NCBI RefSeq assembly: GCF_003268475.1
Contig: NZ_MCIF01000002.1
Location: forward strand, 2,639,312 to 2,703,311
Source of the DNA: Thermogemmatispora tikiterensis
GTDB taxonomy: Bacteria > Chloroflexota > Ktedonobacteria > Ktedonobacterales > Ktedonobacteraceae
DNA: 64,000 bases
Direction of reading: 5' to 3'
Below the pieces are notes generated by a model. The model was not told the origin of the DNA. It ran no database searches and worked only from the letters and a program-made list of their open reading frames with translations. A program made the translations under genes and the position numbers. Below, piece by piece: positions 52,347-61,866 of this stretch; position 1 is the stretch's first letter, and each line of letters opens with the position of its first letter.

Positions 52347-53390
52347 TCAGGGAACAAGGAATTCCTCAAGCATGCGCTTGCGGCAAGGATCGGCCAGTTT
52401 GCGCAGGGCCTTGGCTTCGGCCTGCCTGATGGCCTCGTGCGTGACTCCCAGCCTGCGCCCAACCTCCTTGAGGGAGTGCTCACGCGCCCCCTGCAGGCCA
52501 TAGCGCAAGCAAATGATTCTGCGCTCGTTGGGACTGAGATTCTGAAGCACTTCCTTGATATGAGTTTCCAGCATCTGGCGAATGACTACCTGCTCCGGTG
52601 AGTAGGCAATGTCGTCTTCAATGGTGTCCCTGAAAGGGATCTCATCTTCCGAGCCGGTGGCCGGGGAGTCAAGGCTGAGCGTCTCCTCGCTAGCCTGCAA
52701 CAGGGCTATCACCTGCCGCTCTGAGAGATCCAGCTCCTCCGCCAGGTCCTCGGTGGTGGGATCACGCTCCAGGTCCTGCTGCAAGCGCTGGCGTACCTGG
52801 GTCAGACGTTTCAGTTCTTCACGCTTGTAAAGCGGCACGCGAATGGTGTGGGCCTGCTTGGCCAGGGCATGGGACATGGCACGCTTGATCCACCAGGTGG
52901 CATAGGTGCTAAATTTGTAGCCCCGACGATAGTCGAACTTTTCTATGGCGTGGATGAGGCCAATGTTGCCTTCTTGTACCAGATCCATCAGGTCCATCCC
53001 CAGGCCCACGTACCGGCGCGCAATGCTAACCACCAGGCGCAGGTTGGATTCGATCAGCTGCCGCTTGGCTTCCTCTCCCTGGGCAAGAATGTAGGGATCA
53101 GGATGGGCCTTCTTGCGCTCCTCGCGGGCACGTTCCATCTGCCGCGCAAGGGCTGTCACTTCTTCGGCAGAGAGCTGCCGCGTGCGCCCAATTTCTCGCT
53201 TATACATCTGGCGGGAATCGCGCAGGCAGAGAATATCTTGCTCCTGTTGCGAGGATGTCTTGTCATCCGTAATATCAAAGAAGGCCCGCTCCCCAAGCCG
53301 CGGTTGCAAGCGCAGCCCCTCATCATCAGCTGGACCTGCGCCAATGACAAGGCAGGTGGTGGCTGTGGTCCGAGGCAAGACACTGACCAT
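52347..53390 (-). CDS. RNA polymerase sigma factor, sigma-70 family (primary-like)
   Basis: A 347-aa sigma factor. Region 1.2/2: [60 protein letters not shown] (2.3-2.4). Region 3: [17 protein letters not shown] and [16 protein letters not shown]. Region 4: [18 protein letters not shown] and [24 protein letters not shown]. The N-terminal ~75 residues are not conserved and lack region 1.1. Housekeeping sigma usually has VTRERIRQIE at 4.2; HEAIRQAE here suggests an alternative (group 2) factor. ATG 53390 follows GAGAGGAG. Confidence 0.92.
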   Translation of the reverse strand: MVSVLPRTTATTCLVIGAGPADDEGLRLQPRLGERAFFDITDDKTSSQQEQDILCLRDSRQMYKREIGRTRQLSAEEVTALARQMERAREERKKAHPDPYILAQGEEAKRQLIESNLRLVVSIARRYVGLGMDLMDLVQEGNIGLIHAIEKFDYRRGYKFSTYATWWIKRAMSHALAKQAHTIRVPLYKREELKRLTQVRQRLQQDLERDPTTEDLAEELDLSERQVIALLQASEETLSLDSPATGSEDEIPFRDTIEDDIAYSPEQVVIRQMLETHIKEVLQNLSPNERRIICLRYGLQGAREHSLKEVGRRLGVTHEAIRQAEAKALRKLADPCRKRMLEEFLVP

Positions 53391-53466
53391 GTGTACACTC
53401 CTCTCTTTACTCTGTTTCAAGAAATATGTTGCTGATTTCCATCAACAAATATCACTATTTTAGCAA

Positions 53467-54390
53467 TCAGGCAGTTATGGGTGCAACATGCACCACAATT
53501 GCGCTGATGTTGTCAAGGCCACCGTTGTCGAGCGCCGTAGTCACCAACAGATTGCAGATTTCAGCCGAGGACAGGCTGGGCCGGCAGAGGATTTCTAGCA
53601 GCTGGGCATCCTGGACAACCTCCCACAGGCCATCAGAGCAGAGCAGCAAGCGATCGTCGACCTGAAGGCCGAGCTTGAAACAGTCGACGTCGACGGTGGC
53701 TTTGCTGCCAAGTCCGCGGTAGAGCTGCCGGCGCTCGGGATGACGTTGGGCTTCTTCTGAGGTGAGGACGCTGGTCTCAACCATGCGCGCCGCCAGGGAG
53801 TGGTCGCGCGTGATCTGCACCAGCCCGTCACGCTCTCGATAACGATAAGCCCGGCTGTTGCCTACGTTGGCGATATAGGCTGTCAGTTCGACCACAAGGG
53901 CAGCCGTTAGTGTTGTCACCATGTATGCGCATGTCTCTATGCTACGAAGATAGACAGCCTGGTTCGCGCGTCTGACGCCTTCGACGAGCAGCTTCGGCAG
54001 CAGCTCCTCGCTCAGCTGGCGGGAGCCTGCCAGCCCCAGAAGGACGAAATGCAAGAGGGCCTGGATAGCCAGGCTGCTTGCCTCCAAATCGTAGGCGCGA
54101 TCGCCAAGGCCCAGTCCATCGGCCACTACAAAAAGGCCGAAGGGAAGCAAGCGTTCACTACAAATACAGCTTCCCTGCAGGGTGATCAAGCGATCCCCGT
54201 TGGGGCCGAGTCCTCGACCCTCGCCCTGGTGCCAGGCCGTACCCACATCCAGGCGCAGGGGCAAATCGCGCTGCCAGCGACGCAACGGCGATCTGCTGCG
54301 TCCCGAGAACTGTCTTTTCACCAACCCTGGGAGAGCCTGCAGGTGTGCCAACAGGGGCGTCTCGTACTCTGACTGCAGCTGCTCTTTCAT
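53467..54390 (-). CDS. PP2C-family serine/threonine phosphatase
   Basis: A 307-aa protein phosphatase. Metal-site motifs: GLFVVADGLGLGDRAY (Asp in place, though DGxGG is DGLGLG), ALVVELTAYIANVGNSRAYRY (GDSR is GNSR), LLLCSDGLWEVV and GLDNISAIVV. The three main metal Asp residues are kept, so activity is likely. The first ~45 residues are extra. It precedes the sigma factor on the same strand by 76 bp, so control of that sigma factor by partner switching is possible but unproven. Confidence 0.88.
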   Translation of the reverse strand: MKEQLQSEYETPLLAHLQALPGLVKRQFSGRSRSPLRRWQRDLPLRLDVGTAWHQGEGRGLGPNGDRLITLQGSCICSERLLPFGLFVVADGLGLGDRAYDLEASSLAIQALLHFVLLGLAGSRQLSEELLPKLLVEGVRRANQAVYLRSIETCAYMVTTLTAALVVELTAYIANVGNSRAYRYRERDGLVQITRDHSLAARMVETSVLTSEEAQRHPERRQLYRGLGSKATVDVDCFKLGLQVDDRLLLCSDGLWEVVQDAQLLEILCRPSLSSAEICNLLVTTALDNGGLDNISAIVVHVAPITA

Positions 54391-54430
54391 AGTCAGCGTC
54401 TCCGCCTCCTCACGTGCGTGCTGGCCCCTG

Positions 54431-54652
54431 TTAGCCCACTACCTGGACATAGAGGGTATACATCAGCTGCATGGCCTGCTCCTCTCCTACCTGGCCCGCG
54501 AGTCGCTGCTGGTAGCGCCCAAGATGAGCCATGCGCCTCCGAATGAATTCGTGGCGGGCGGTCCCCAGAGCCAGGCCGTAAAGACCGCGCTGCATGGCTT
54601 CCAGTTCTCTTTCAATCTGCGATCGCAGCCGTGCAACCTCGCTCTCGCACAT
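54431..54652 (-). CDS. Small helical protein upstream of PP2C, unknown
   Basis: A 73-aa protein, all-helical in appearance (CESEVARLRSQIERELEAMQRGL, GTARHEFIRRRMAHLGRYQQRL). ATG 54652 follows GGGAGGAAG. It ends 40 bp before the PP2C gene and is probably in its operon. I do not recognise the family; the heptad-like spacing suggests a short coiled-coil partner. Confidence 0.6.
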   Translation of the reverse strand: MCESEVARLRSQIERELEAMQRGLYGLALGTARHEFIRRRMAHLGRYQQRLAGQVGEEQAMQLMYTLYVQVVG

Positions 54653-55388
54653 GGGCTGTCTTCCTCCCTCGTTAACCGCGCCAGGCGCGCAGAAGAACAC
54701 AAGGACAGACAAGGATTTCACTGACACTGGGCAGTATACCGATCGGCAGTTTTTCCTACCTCCTCACCATCTTCCTGCTAGGAAGTCGTTCGGCTGCCCA
54801 GAGTCTTTGCCAGAAAGGCCCATTATTAGGGAGTGGTGCGATGGGCGAATGCCGAGGTCCCTGAGTGAAAGAGTATATGCTGCGACTTCTCTCGACAGGC
54901 GTCCCAGAATTGCAAGATGTATACCTCGCAGTGGAGTAATCCAGGCCCTTGAGCAGCATGATTCGTGTCTCAGGCTTCTGCTGCCGAGCAGGTGGATAGA
55001 GGGCCGCAGCTACCACGGGAGCTGACTTCAGTAGAAGATATTCTCCTGCTTTGTCTTATACCAGTCTTATGTAAAGCGTAGAGTGTGTGCCTTGCCTGCT
55101 GATCGTTGCAGGCCGGTTCTTCGTTCTCAAGCCTGCCTCGGGGGTCCGGTCCTACATACAGCCAGGGTCTTGTCTCTGAAGTGTCTTGGCCGCCGCTCAG
55201 CGCTGGGCTTGTCTCCGGTTGTCAGGTGTCAGGCTCTGCTCCTCTACACGTGATGTAATGCAAAAGGGTCGTGAGCGGCGTCAGCATCGCCAGTGCCCTG
55301 TTCTCTGCAGGCACCGTGAGCGCTAGCGTTGTCAGGTGAAGAGAGCGAGGAAAGGGCGCTATCCTTTTGACCCGCTCCTGCTGCCAGC
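54653..55388. other. Intergenic region, no gene seen
   Basis: About 735 bp between divergent genes. It holds no ORF with a ribosome site and no recognised RNA. Promoters for the PP2C operon should lie here but none matches well. Confidence 0.5.
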
Positions 55389-55416
55389 TTGCGAACAATC
55401 GGGTATAAGTTATAAT
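55389..55416 (+). promoter_or_regulatory. Promoter of the first BTAD/ATPase regulator
   Basis: TTGCGA (55389-55394), 16-bp spacer, TATAAT (55411-55416). The start of the gene is about 110 bp downstream. Confidence 0.6.
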
Positions 55417-55530
55417 GAGGGAGTTAATCAAAGCGTCCCAGTAAGCTCCTTTTGCGCAGTTCAGTCTAGCTCTATCTCCAGCAAAGCACAGTCCTGAGAC
55501 AGGTTGAAACCGCCATCAGGGGATCATCAT

Positions 55531-58500
55531 ATGAGCACAAAAGTGACTTACCATCAACAAATCAGTTTCTGCGGCAAGCCGCGCTGCCACAAATGCAACA
55601 CGGGCATTGGTCATGGCCCCTACTGGTATGCCTACAAGACGGTGAATGGCCGCACGACGCGTACCTATATTGGGAAGACCTTACCGCCCGATGTTCAGCC
55701 TGAGCAGATCCAGACCTGGATTGCCGGGCGGCCCGCCCAGGACGATGATCCCTCTGTGCTCCGTGTTTCGATGCTCGGTCGCTTTGAGCTTGAGCGCCGC
55801 GTTGGACGCAACTGGCAGACCGTGGAAGCCGCCCCGTGGAATCACCAGCGGCAGCGCCTGCTTTTCGCCCTCTTGCTCCTGAGCCCAGGGCGCAAGCTGG
55901 GCCGCGAACAGATCATGGAAGCGCTCTGGCCAGGTCTTGACCCAGAGACCGCTGCCGCCCGACTTGATCGGACAGTGCATGCGCTGCGTCGTATTTTGGA
56001 GCCTTCGCTCCCTCGGGCTTCGGCTTCTCATTTGCTGCGTACTGAACATGAGGGACTGGTACTAGCCGATCAGCACGAGATCTGGGTGGATAGCGATGCC
56101 TTCGAGCGTTTGCTGACTCAGGCTCATGAGGAGCAGCGCACGGCTTCCGAGCGCGAGCATCTGCTTGAGGAGGCCGTGGCTCTTTATGCTAACGATTTGC
56201 TACCGGAGATGGCAGATGTGCCGTGGGTAGTGACGCGCCGCGATATGTTGCGCCGTCATTGGATGGGTGCTTTGCTGGAGCTGGCCGATCTGCGTCTGGC
56301 TCGTGAGGCTTACGCTGCGGTGATCGAGCCGATGGACCGTCTGCTGGCGGCAGATGATACGAATGAGGCCGCTGTGCAGCGCCTGATCATCGCTTTGACG
56401 GCCCTGGGTCGACGAGCTGAGGCAATGCGCGTCTACCACCGTTTGGTCGAGGCGCTACGGCGCGCGCATGACATAGCCCCGCTGGCTGAGACGCGCCGGC
56501 TCTATGAGGAGGTGCGCCGCGGCTCAGTCAGTGTCAGGGGGCTGCCGCCAGTGCCTCTGACATCGCTGCTGGATGTGGAGGGCCGCAGCCAGGAGGGACG
56601 CGATGGGCGCTCGCAGGCACAGGTCGGACGCCAGCATCAGAGTCCGCTGGTGGGCCGCGAAGAGGAGCTGGAGACGCTGCGTACGGTGATGCAGACGTGT
56701 GAGCAGCAACGCCGTGTTCGCCTGGGCAATCGCCGGCGCGCTCTGATTTCGCCTTTCGATCAGCCTCGCCAACCACAGTGCGTCTTGCTGGCCGGCGAAG
56801 CGGGAATCGGCAAGACGCGCCTGGCGGAGGAGATGGGACGCGAGGCGCAGCAACACGGTTGGGCGATCGCCTGGAGTCGGGTCTACGCGCAGGAAAGCAA
56901 TGTTCCCTACCGGCCCTGGACAGAGGTGCTGCGCAATGCCCAGAGCCGCGGCTTCTGGCAGATCCAGGAGATCAGTCATCGTCCTCTGCTCTATCAGCCT
57001 CTGAGTATTCTCCTTCCTGAGTTGAACGCTTTGCCCCATGTTGAGTTTGCCAATCCCCTTTCGCCCGAGGATGAGCAGCGCCGTCTTTGGGAGGCCACTC
57101 TTGATCTGTTGACGATGATCAGCGAGCGTACGCCTCTGTTGATCGTGCTGGATGACATGCACTGGGCCGATTCCAGTAGCTGCGAGCTGCTGGCCTATCT
57201 GGTGCGCCATTTGCAGCAGCGCGCCATTATGGTCATTGCAACTTACCGCGATACGGAGCTGCCGGAGGCGCACCCACTGCGGACGCTGCTGCCCCATCTG
57301 CAGCGCGAGCAGGTGGCGCTGCGGCTGGAAATTGCGCCGTTGAGCGAGGAGCAGATCGCCTCGCTGGTGGCCCATTTGCCTGAGCCGCTAGTCCACTATA
57401 TTCAGAAGCAGGCTGGCGGTAATCCGTTTTTTGCTGAGGAGCTGGCGCGAACGCTGGCCGGCGCAGGCCCGGAGCTGGTAGAGCAGCTGCTGATCGACAA
57501 GGGAAGTGGCGGTCATAAGCAGGAGCTTGGGCGGGCGCTGCCGCTGCCGGAGACGATTGCGGCGGTGCTTGATCTGCGCCTGCGCCGTCTGAGTCCGGCC
57601 TGCCAGCGTTTGCTGAGCAATGCCTCGGTGTTGGAGGGCGCCTTTGAGTTTGGGGAGGTGCTGCAGCTAGAGCAGCTGGGCGGCAGTGGTATCGATGAAG
57701 GGAAATTACTCGATCTCTTGGAGGAGGCGCTGCGTGAGGGTGTCCTGGTAGAGGAGGGGGCAGGGACGCGTATCAGCTATCATTTCTGGCATCCGTTGCT
57801 AGGTTTACATCTTTATCAGCGGCTGTCGGGGGCCCGTCGAGCCAGCCTGCATCGACGGGCGGCACAGGTGCTGCAGCAGAAATACGCGGGACGGGAGGCA
57901 GAAGGGGCGGCGACGATTACGCAGCATCTGGTGAAGGGCGGTGGCGAGGCGGCGGTGATCAGGCGTTATGCGGAGCTGGCGGGCGATCATGCCTATGCGC
58001 TGTCGTCCTATGGGGAGGCCGAGTACTATTATCGCCTGGCGATTCAGTATTTGCTGCAGGCGTCTCAGGGGCGCCCGCTGGCCTCCTGGAGCCAGGAGGA
58101 GCGCCTGCACCTGGCGGATCTGTACGAGCTGCTGGCCTATTCGCTGCGGATGCAAAGCAGGCCCGAAGAGGCCCGTCATTTCTACGAGCGTCTGCTGGAG
58201 GTGCGCAACTATCTGCGCCAGCCGGCGACCCCAGAGGAGGCCCTCTACGAGGCCCAGTATCAGGCGATGATCTGGGTCGAGATTGGCTGGACCTGGTACG
58301 ATGCGAATAATAGTGCACAGGCCCTAAGCTGTTGTGAGCGAAGTGCGCAGATCCTTCAACAGGCCCACATCGAGAAGAGCGCCGCCTGGGCCTGTATTCA
58401 TCGGGAACGTAGTTATATCGCATGGAGATCGGGAGATTACCCACTGGCCCTACAGGAGGCCAATCGATCACTGCAGCTGTTTGAGCAGAATCTGGAACAG

Positions 58501-59658
58501 GCAGATCTCAGGCTGCTTTTGGATAAGCCGCTTAGACAAACCAACATTAACACCAGCCTGATGGGAAACCAAATTGATATAGCTCTTACTCATCGACTTC
58601 TGGGAACGATCCTAAATAGCGTTGGAAAGAAGAGAGAAGCATTCTACCATCTAAAAATGGCCATTACTATATTTGAACAATATAATCGTTACAGAGATAT
58701 CGCTGCAGCTTGCTGCAATATCGGTCACACATATGTGAGCAAAGCCCAATTCCAAGCGGCGCAGGCCTCCTTCCGTCGGGCCCTGATGCATGCAGAAAGG
58801 CTGGGAGACACCCTGCTGCAGGCCGTGATTACCAGCAACCTTGGTCTGTTGGCCGCCAGGCTGGGAGATCTGGATTTAGCCGAGAAAGAGCTTAAGCGAA
58901 GTCTGAGGATGTCCGATAAGGCCAGCGATAAGACATATTTCTGCCTTTGGAACGCCTTCCTAGCTACTATCCTGCAGAGGCGAATGAAGAGCCAGGAGGC
59001 AGTCCTTAGCATTAGAAAGGCTCTCTCCGTGGGCGCCTCCCTTGATCTTCCACCTTGTCTCGGCTTTGCACTTGTAGCCCTGGGTAACATGCGGCTGACC
59101 CAGGCAATGTATGAGCTGGCCCATAGACCAGCACAGGCTAACAAGCCCCCCAGCCGTGAAAGTATAGATGAAAGACCAAAGTATTGCCTCGAGCGAGCAC
59201 GACTGATCCTGGAGCGCGCACTCGTCATGGAACTCGAATCAGAAACTCTCATTGAGGGGAAACTGGTATTAACTCAGGTCCTTCTCCTGCTGGGTAAGCT
59301 TCCGGAGGCCAGTAAGCTAGTCAAGGAGCTGTTGGAGGAGTTAAACGAGCAAGAAGTGATTCTTGAGTTCGCCAAAGCCCAATTTTTACAGGGAGCTATC
59401 CTCCTGCTACAAGGGGGAGATACTCAGGCAGAAAATCAGATCAACAAAGCCTTAAATAATCTCTATGAGAAGAGGCTCATATTAGAATATGCTTATTCTA
59501 TATACACTATAGCAGTGTTATCTAATATATATAGCAAGAGCAATATGCTAAATTCTATATTTTCTCCTCATCTAAACAACGTTTTGAGCATTTTTAAGAA
59601 TTGTCATGACATGCTTTCTTACCAGGCATCACATTATCTACTGAAACACCTCAGATAG
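55531..59658 (+). CDS. Giant regulator: CGKP module, BTAD, AAA ATPase, TPR
   Basis: A 1375-aa signal-integrating protein. Residues ~1-65: a CGKP module (FCGKPRCHKCNTGIGHGPYW, then RTYIGK; two Cys pairs, DUF6788-like). ~75-330: a winged-helix/BTAD unit as in SARP/AfsR (SMLGRFELERRVGRNW, REQIMEALWPGLDPETAAARL). ~370-700: ATPase of the MalT/LAL type with P-loop LAGEAGIGKTRLAEE, VLDDMHWADSSSCELLAYLV, and GGNPFFAEELARTL. ~770-1375: TPR-like helices. No C-terminal LuxR helix-turn-helix exists, so DNA binding would be N-terminal. ATG 55531 follows AGGGGA; a TTG at 55504 is unlikely. From about 58540 on the coding DNA becomes AT-rich. Confidence 0.85.
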   Translation: MSTKVTYHQQISFCGKPRCHKCNTGIGHGPYWYAYKTVNGRTTRTYIGKTLPPDVQPEQIQTWIAGRPAQDDDPSVLRVSMLGRFELERRVGRNWQTVEAAPWNHQRQRLLFALLLLSPGRKLGREQIMEALWPGLDPETAAARLDRTVHALRRILEPSLPRASASHLLRTEHEGLVLADQHEIWVDSDAFERLLTQAHEEQRTASEREHLLEEAVALYANDLLPEMADVPWVVTRRDMLRRHWMGALLELADLRLAREAYAAVIEPMDRLLAADDTNEAAVQRLIIALTALGRRAEAMRVYHRLVEALRRAHDIAPLAETRRLYEEVRRGSVSVRGLPPVPLTSLLDVEGRSQEGRDGRSQAQVGRQHQSPLVGREEELETLRTVMQTCEQQRRVRLGNRRRALISPFDQPRQPQCVLLAGEAGIGKTRLAEEMGREAQQHGWAIAWSRVYAQESNVPYRPWTEVLRNAQSRGFWQIQEISHRPLLYQPLSILLPELNALPHVEFANPLSPEDEQRRLWEATLDLLTMISERTPLLIVLDDMHWADSSSCELLAYLVRHLQQRAIMVIATYRDTELPEAHPLRTLLPHLQREQVALRLEIAPLSEEQIASLVAHLPEPLVHYIQKQAGGNPFFAEELARTLAGAGPELVEQLLIDKGSGGHKQELGRALPLPETIAAVLDLRLRRLSPACQRLLSNASVLEGAFEFGEVLQLEQLGGSGIDEGKLLDLLEEALREGVLVEEGAGTRISYHFWHPLLGLHLYQRLSGARRASLHRRAAQVLQQKYAGREAEGAATITQHLVKGGGEAAVIRRYAELAGDHAYALSSYGEAEYYYRLAIQYLLQASQGRPLASWSQEERLHLADLYELLAYSLRMQSRPEEARHFYERLLEVRNYLRQPATPEEALYEAQYQAMIWVEIGWTWYDANNSAQALSCCERSAQILQQAHIEKSAAWACIHRERSYIAWRSGDYPLALQEANRSLQLFEQNLEQADLRLLLDKPLRQTNINTSLMGNQIDIALTHRLLGTILNSVGKKREAFYHLKMAITIFEQYNRYRDIAAACCNIGHTYVSKAQFQAAQASFRRALMHAERLGDTLLQAVITSNLGLLAARLGDLDLAEKELKRSLRMSDKASDKTYFCLWNAFLATILQRRMKSQEAVLSIRKALSVGASLDLPPCLGFALVALGNMRLTQAMYELAHRPAQANKPPSRESIDERPKYCLERARLILERALVMELESETLIEGKLVLTQVLLLLGKLPEASKLVKELLEELNEQEVILEFAKAQFLQGAILLLQGGDTQAENQINKALNNLYEKRLILEYAYSIYTIAVLSNIYSKSNMLNSIFSPHLNNVLSIFKNCHDMLSYQASHYLLKHLR

Positions 59659-60081
59659 GCTGGAAAGTAGAACTTAGCGTGCCGGATTCAAAGCAAGCAG
59701 ACCCTCTGAACCAGGTCTATGGCTCTCTGACACTTGCCCAGCAATAGTGGCCAGCAGCAGAAGGTATCTCTTACATCCAATAGTTCTGATAGGTCCCTCT
59801 TCCACTCACTATGTTATTTGCCCCTCTACTCAGGTGAAAACTCGAGGCACGACCCCATCAAGATAGGGTACGATACTGATGACAAAACTGAGCAGGCCCG
59901 GTAAGAGACAAGATAGCTCTTACCAGTGACCAAGCTTATTCCAAGCTCCAGCTGCTCGGAGTCGGAGGTGAGCCAGCCTAGACTAGCTAGTAGGGAGTCG
60001 GCCTCAGCCTTTCCTATCCAGACAGTAAGACCAGTCGTACTCTTTTCCAGTCAACCTGACACGCTGCCGAGGAGGAACACA

Positions 60082-60237
60082 ATGCAGATCGCTCTCAGCA
60101 AGAAACAACTGGTGACCCTGATCGTTCTGCTGGCGCTACTCGTACTCGCAGCCGTGAGCGCGGTGGCGCTGATTGAGCACCAGGCCATCACCCATATCTT
60201 GAGCGCTCCCAGCTTCCAATGGGGCGGTAGTCCCTAA
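60082..60237 (+). CDS. Small single-pass membrane protein
   Basis: A 51-aa protein, MQIALSKKQLVTLIVLLALL at the start, with one membrane helix (about 10-30) and a short tail ending SFQWGGSP. ATG 60082 follows GAGGAGG at 6 bp, which makes it credible in spite of its size. It lies between the two giant regulators. The function is unknown. 59659-60081 before it shows no gene. Confidence 0.6.
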   Translation: MQIALSKKQLVTLIVLLALLVLAAVSAVALIEHQAITHILSAPSFQWGGSP

Positions 60238-61866
60238 TCGCCAGCTGGCTCTCTCGCCCAAGAGAGCCGGCTGCTCAGCCGCAAGCGAGCATTCACGCTA
60301 ATGCTTTCGTCTATGCCTGTAGCTTGCTGGTCCTGCGGCTGGGTTGGCAGCGAGCTGGGGGAGCTGGTGACGACCGCGAGCTATGGTGACCGTCAAGCAG
60401 ATGGCTCCACCACAGCCCATAGCCGTAGCAGTCCCAGCCCCAGCAGCTCCGGCCCAAGCAGTCAACCCAGCCGCCCATTCATGGCCCACATAATCATCAC
60501 GGGCCGCTGATAACCCTGGCCCGAGAGGGCAAAGAAGCGATCCGGTCGAGATACCGCAACCTGTTGCCCCTCTCGGAGTAACGTCCCTGAGAAAGGAAGC
60601 GTCTGATGTCTCACTTCGACTAATCGGCGCACCTTCGTGGCAATCGCAGACATGGCGAGCTAGCTCAGGCCCCCGGCAGGGTGCCACGGCCAGCGGGCCA
60701 CGAACTACGGCCACCTCCCGTAGTATCACTCCGGCCCGCTGATGCACCAGCCGCACCTGCCTGGCCCGCCTGTCGATAAAAGGGTCGGTCAGCCTCCCCC
60801 GGTCTGAACCCCTCGAAGCCACAGCGCTGACCGGCCCACCTTCTGCATCTTTTTCTCCTTCTCTAGATTATCACCCGTCTTCATCCCTCTGAATCTTAAC
60901 CATAGCCTGCCGCAACCCTGAGCAGTCTCTCCTTGCTACCAGGAGTGAGCATTGCCTGACAGATCGCACCTCATGAGCTATAATAAGAAACACCGGTTGC
61001 TCGCATAGAGAGGTCGACCTCCCGCGCCGCTTGCCAGCGGTCTCAATTGGCGGTCAGGTTGAAGCACCGATATTTATCGGGTAATCTTAGCTGTGACTAG
61101 CTACTCCCTACCTTGCAAAGTGCGGCCTTCTGGGGATTCGTTCAGAAGAGAGGGAGAGAGCTACCCGTCGAGCCTTTCCCGAAGCCTCTGTCCCGCGGCA
61201 GCACCGGGATTGCAGCAGTCCTGCAAAAGATCAGCGAGCAGACTCAGCGTGCTAGACGGATGCATCAGGCCGGCCTGGCCAGTGGTCAGGCAGCGGCTCC
61301 GCTTCACATCTGCGATGGCCCTACAGGGTGCCCGATGCCGAGTAAGCCAGGCCAGTTGACAAGGGAGCAGCAGAGCGCATGCGTGTAGTAACGGCGGCGC
61401 CAGATGACCCAACCAGGTACCAGCGCCACAGTTGCGCGATACCTGCAGCACTCCGGTGCTCTCCTGCCCAGCTCACCAGACCAGCTCTGGAGCACGGGGA
61501 GAGAACGCGCTCCTCCGCCAGAGCAGAGCAGGCCGGGGATGGTCTTGCTTTGTCAGCAAGCGGCCAGCTACATCAGCCGCCTCATGCTACCAACCACCAC
61601 CGTCCCCCCCCGAAAGCGTTTGGGATTCCCGGGGTAAGAGCAAGCCTCCAGGCTCAGCCGGAGCCTGCGCAGCCACCCAGCCACTGTCTCGCCCCCGCCC
61701 GGCGAAAGAGCCTGTGGAGGACTGCCCGGTGGCCCCTACACGCGCCATCAGCAAGAGTGCAACGCTCGCAGGCCAGGCCTCTCCCGGCAGACTCTCCGGG
61801 GCTGCTGGCCGCTTCTGTGCTCACCTCCCCAATAGCAAGCTTGCGTAGAGGCAAGGAGTGCGCGCG
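60238..61866. other. 1.6-kb stretch without a convincing gene; one promoter
   Basis: Several open frames exist but none has both a ribosome site and protein-like composition. A hairpin GGCTCTCT/AGAGAGCC (about 60247-60268) follows the small membrane gene. CTGACA (60956-60961), 17-bp spacer and TATAAT (60979-60984) form a strong plus-strand promoter; the next gene starts 870 nt later. A long leader, a non-coding RNA or decayed genes are all possible. Confidence 0.5.

Noticed and set aside
55504..55530. TTG start 27 bp upstream for the first giant regulator
   Set aside because: ATG 55531 has AGGGGA at good spacing and matches the start of the paralogue at 61867.
60298..60822. Open frame of 174 codons on the minus strand, and a 63-codon frame at 60462-60653
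   Set aside because: The two frames could be pieces of one frameshifted gene, but neither shows a known family or a ribosome site. Too weak to annotate.
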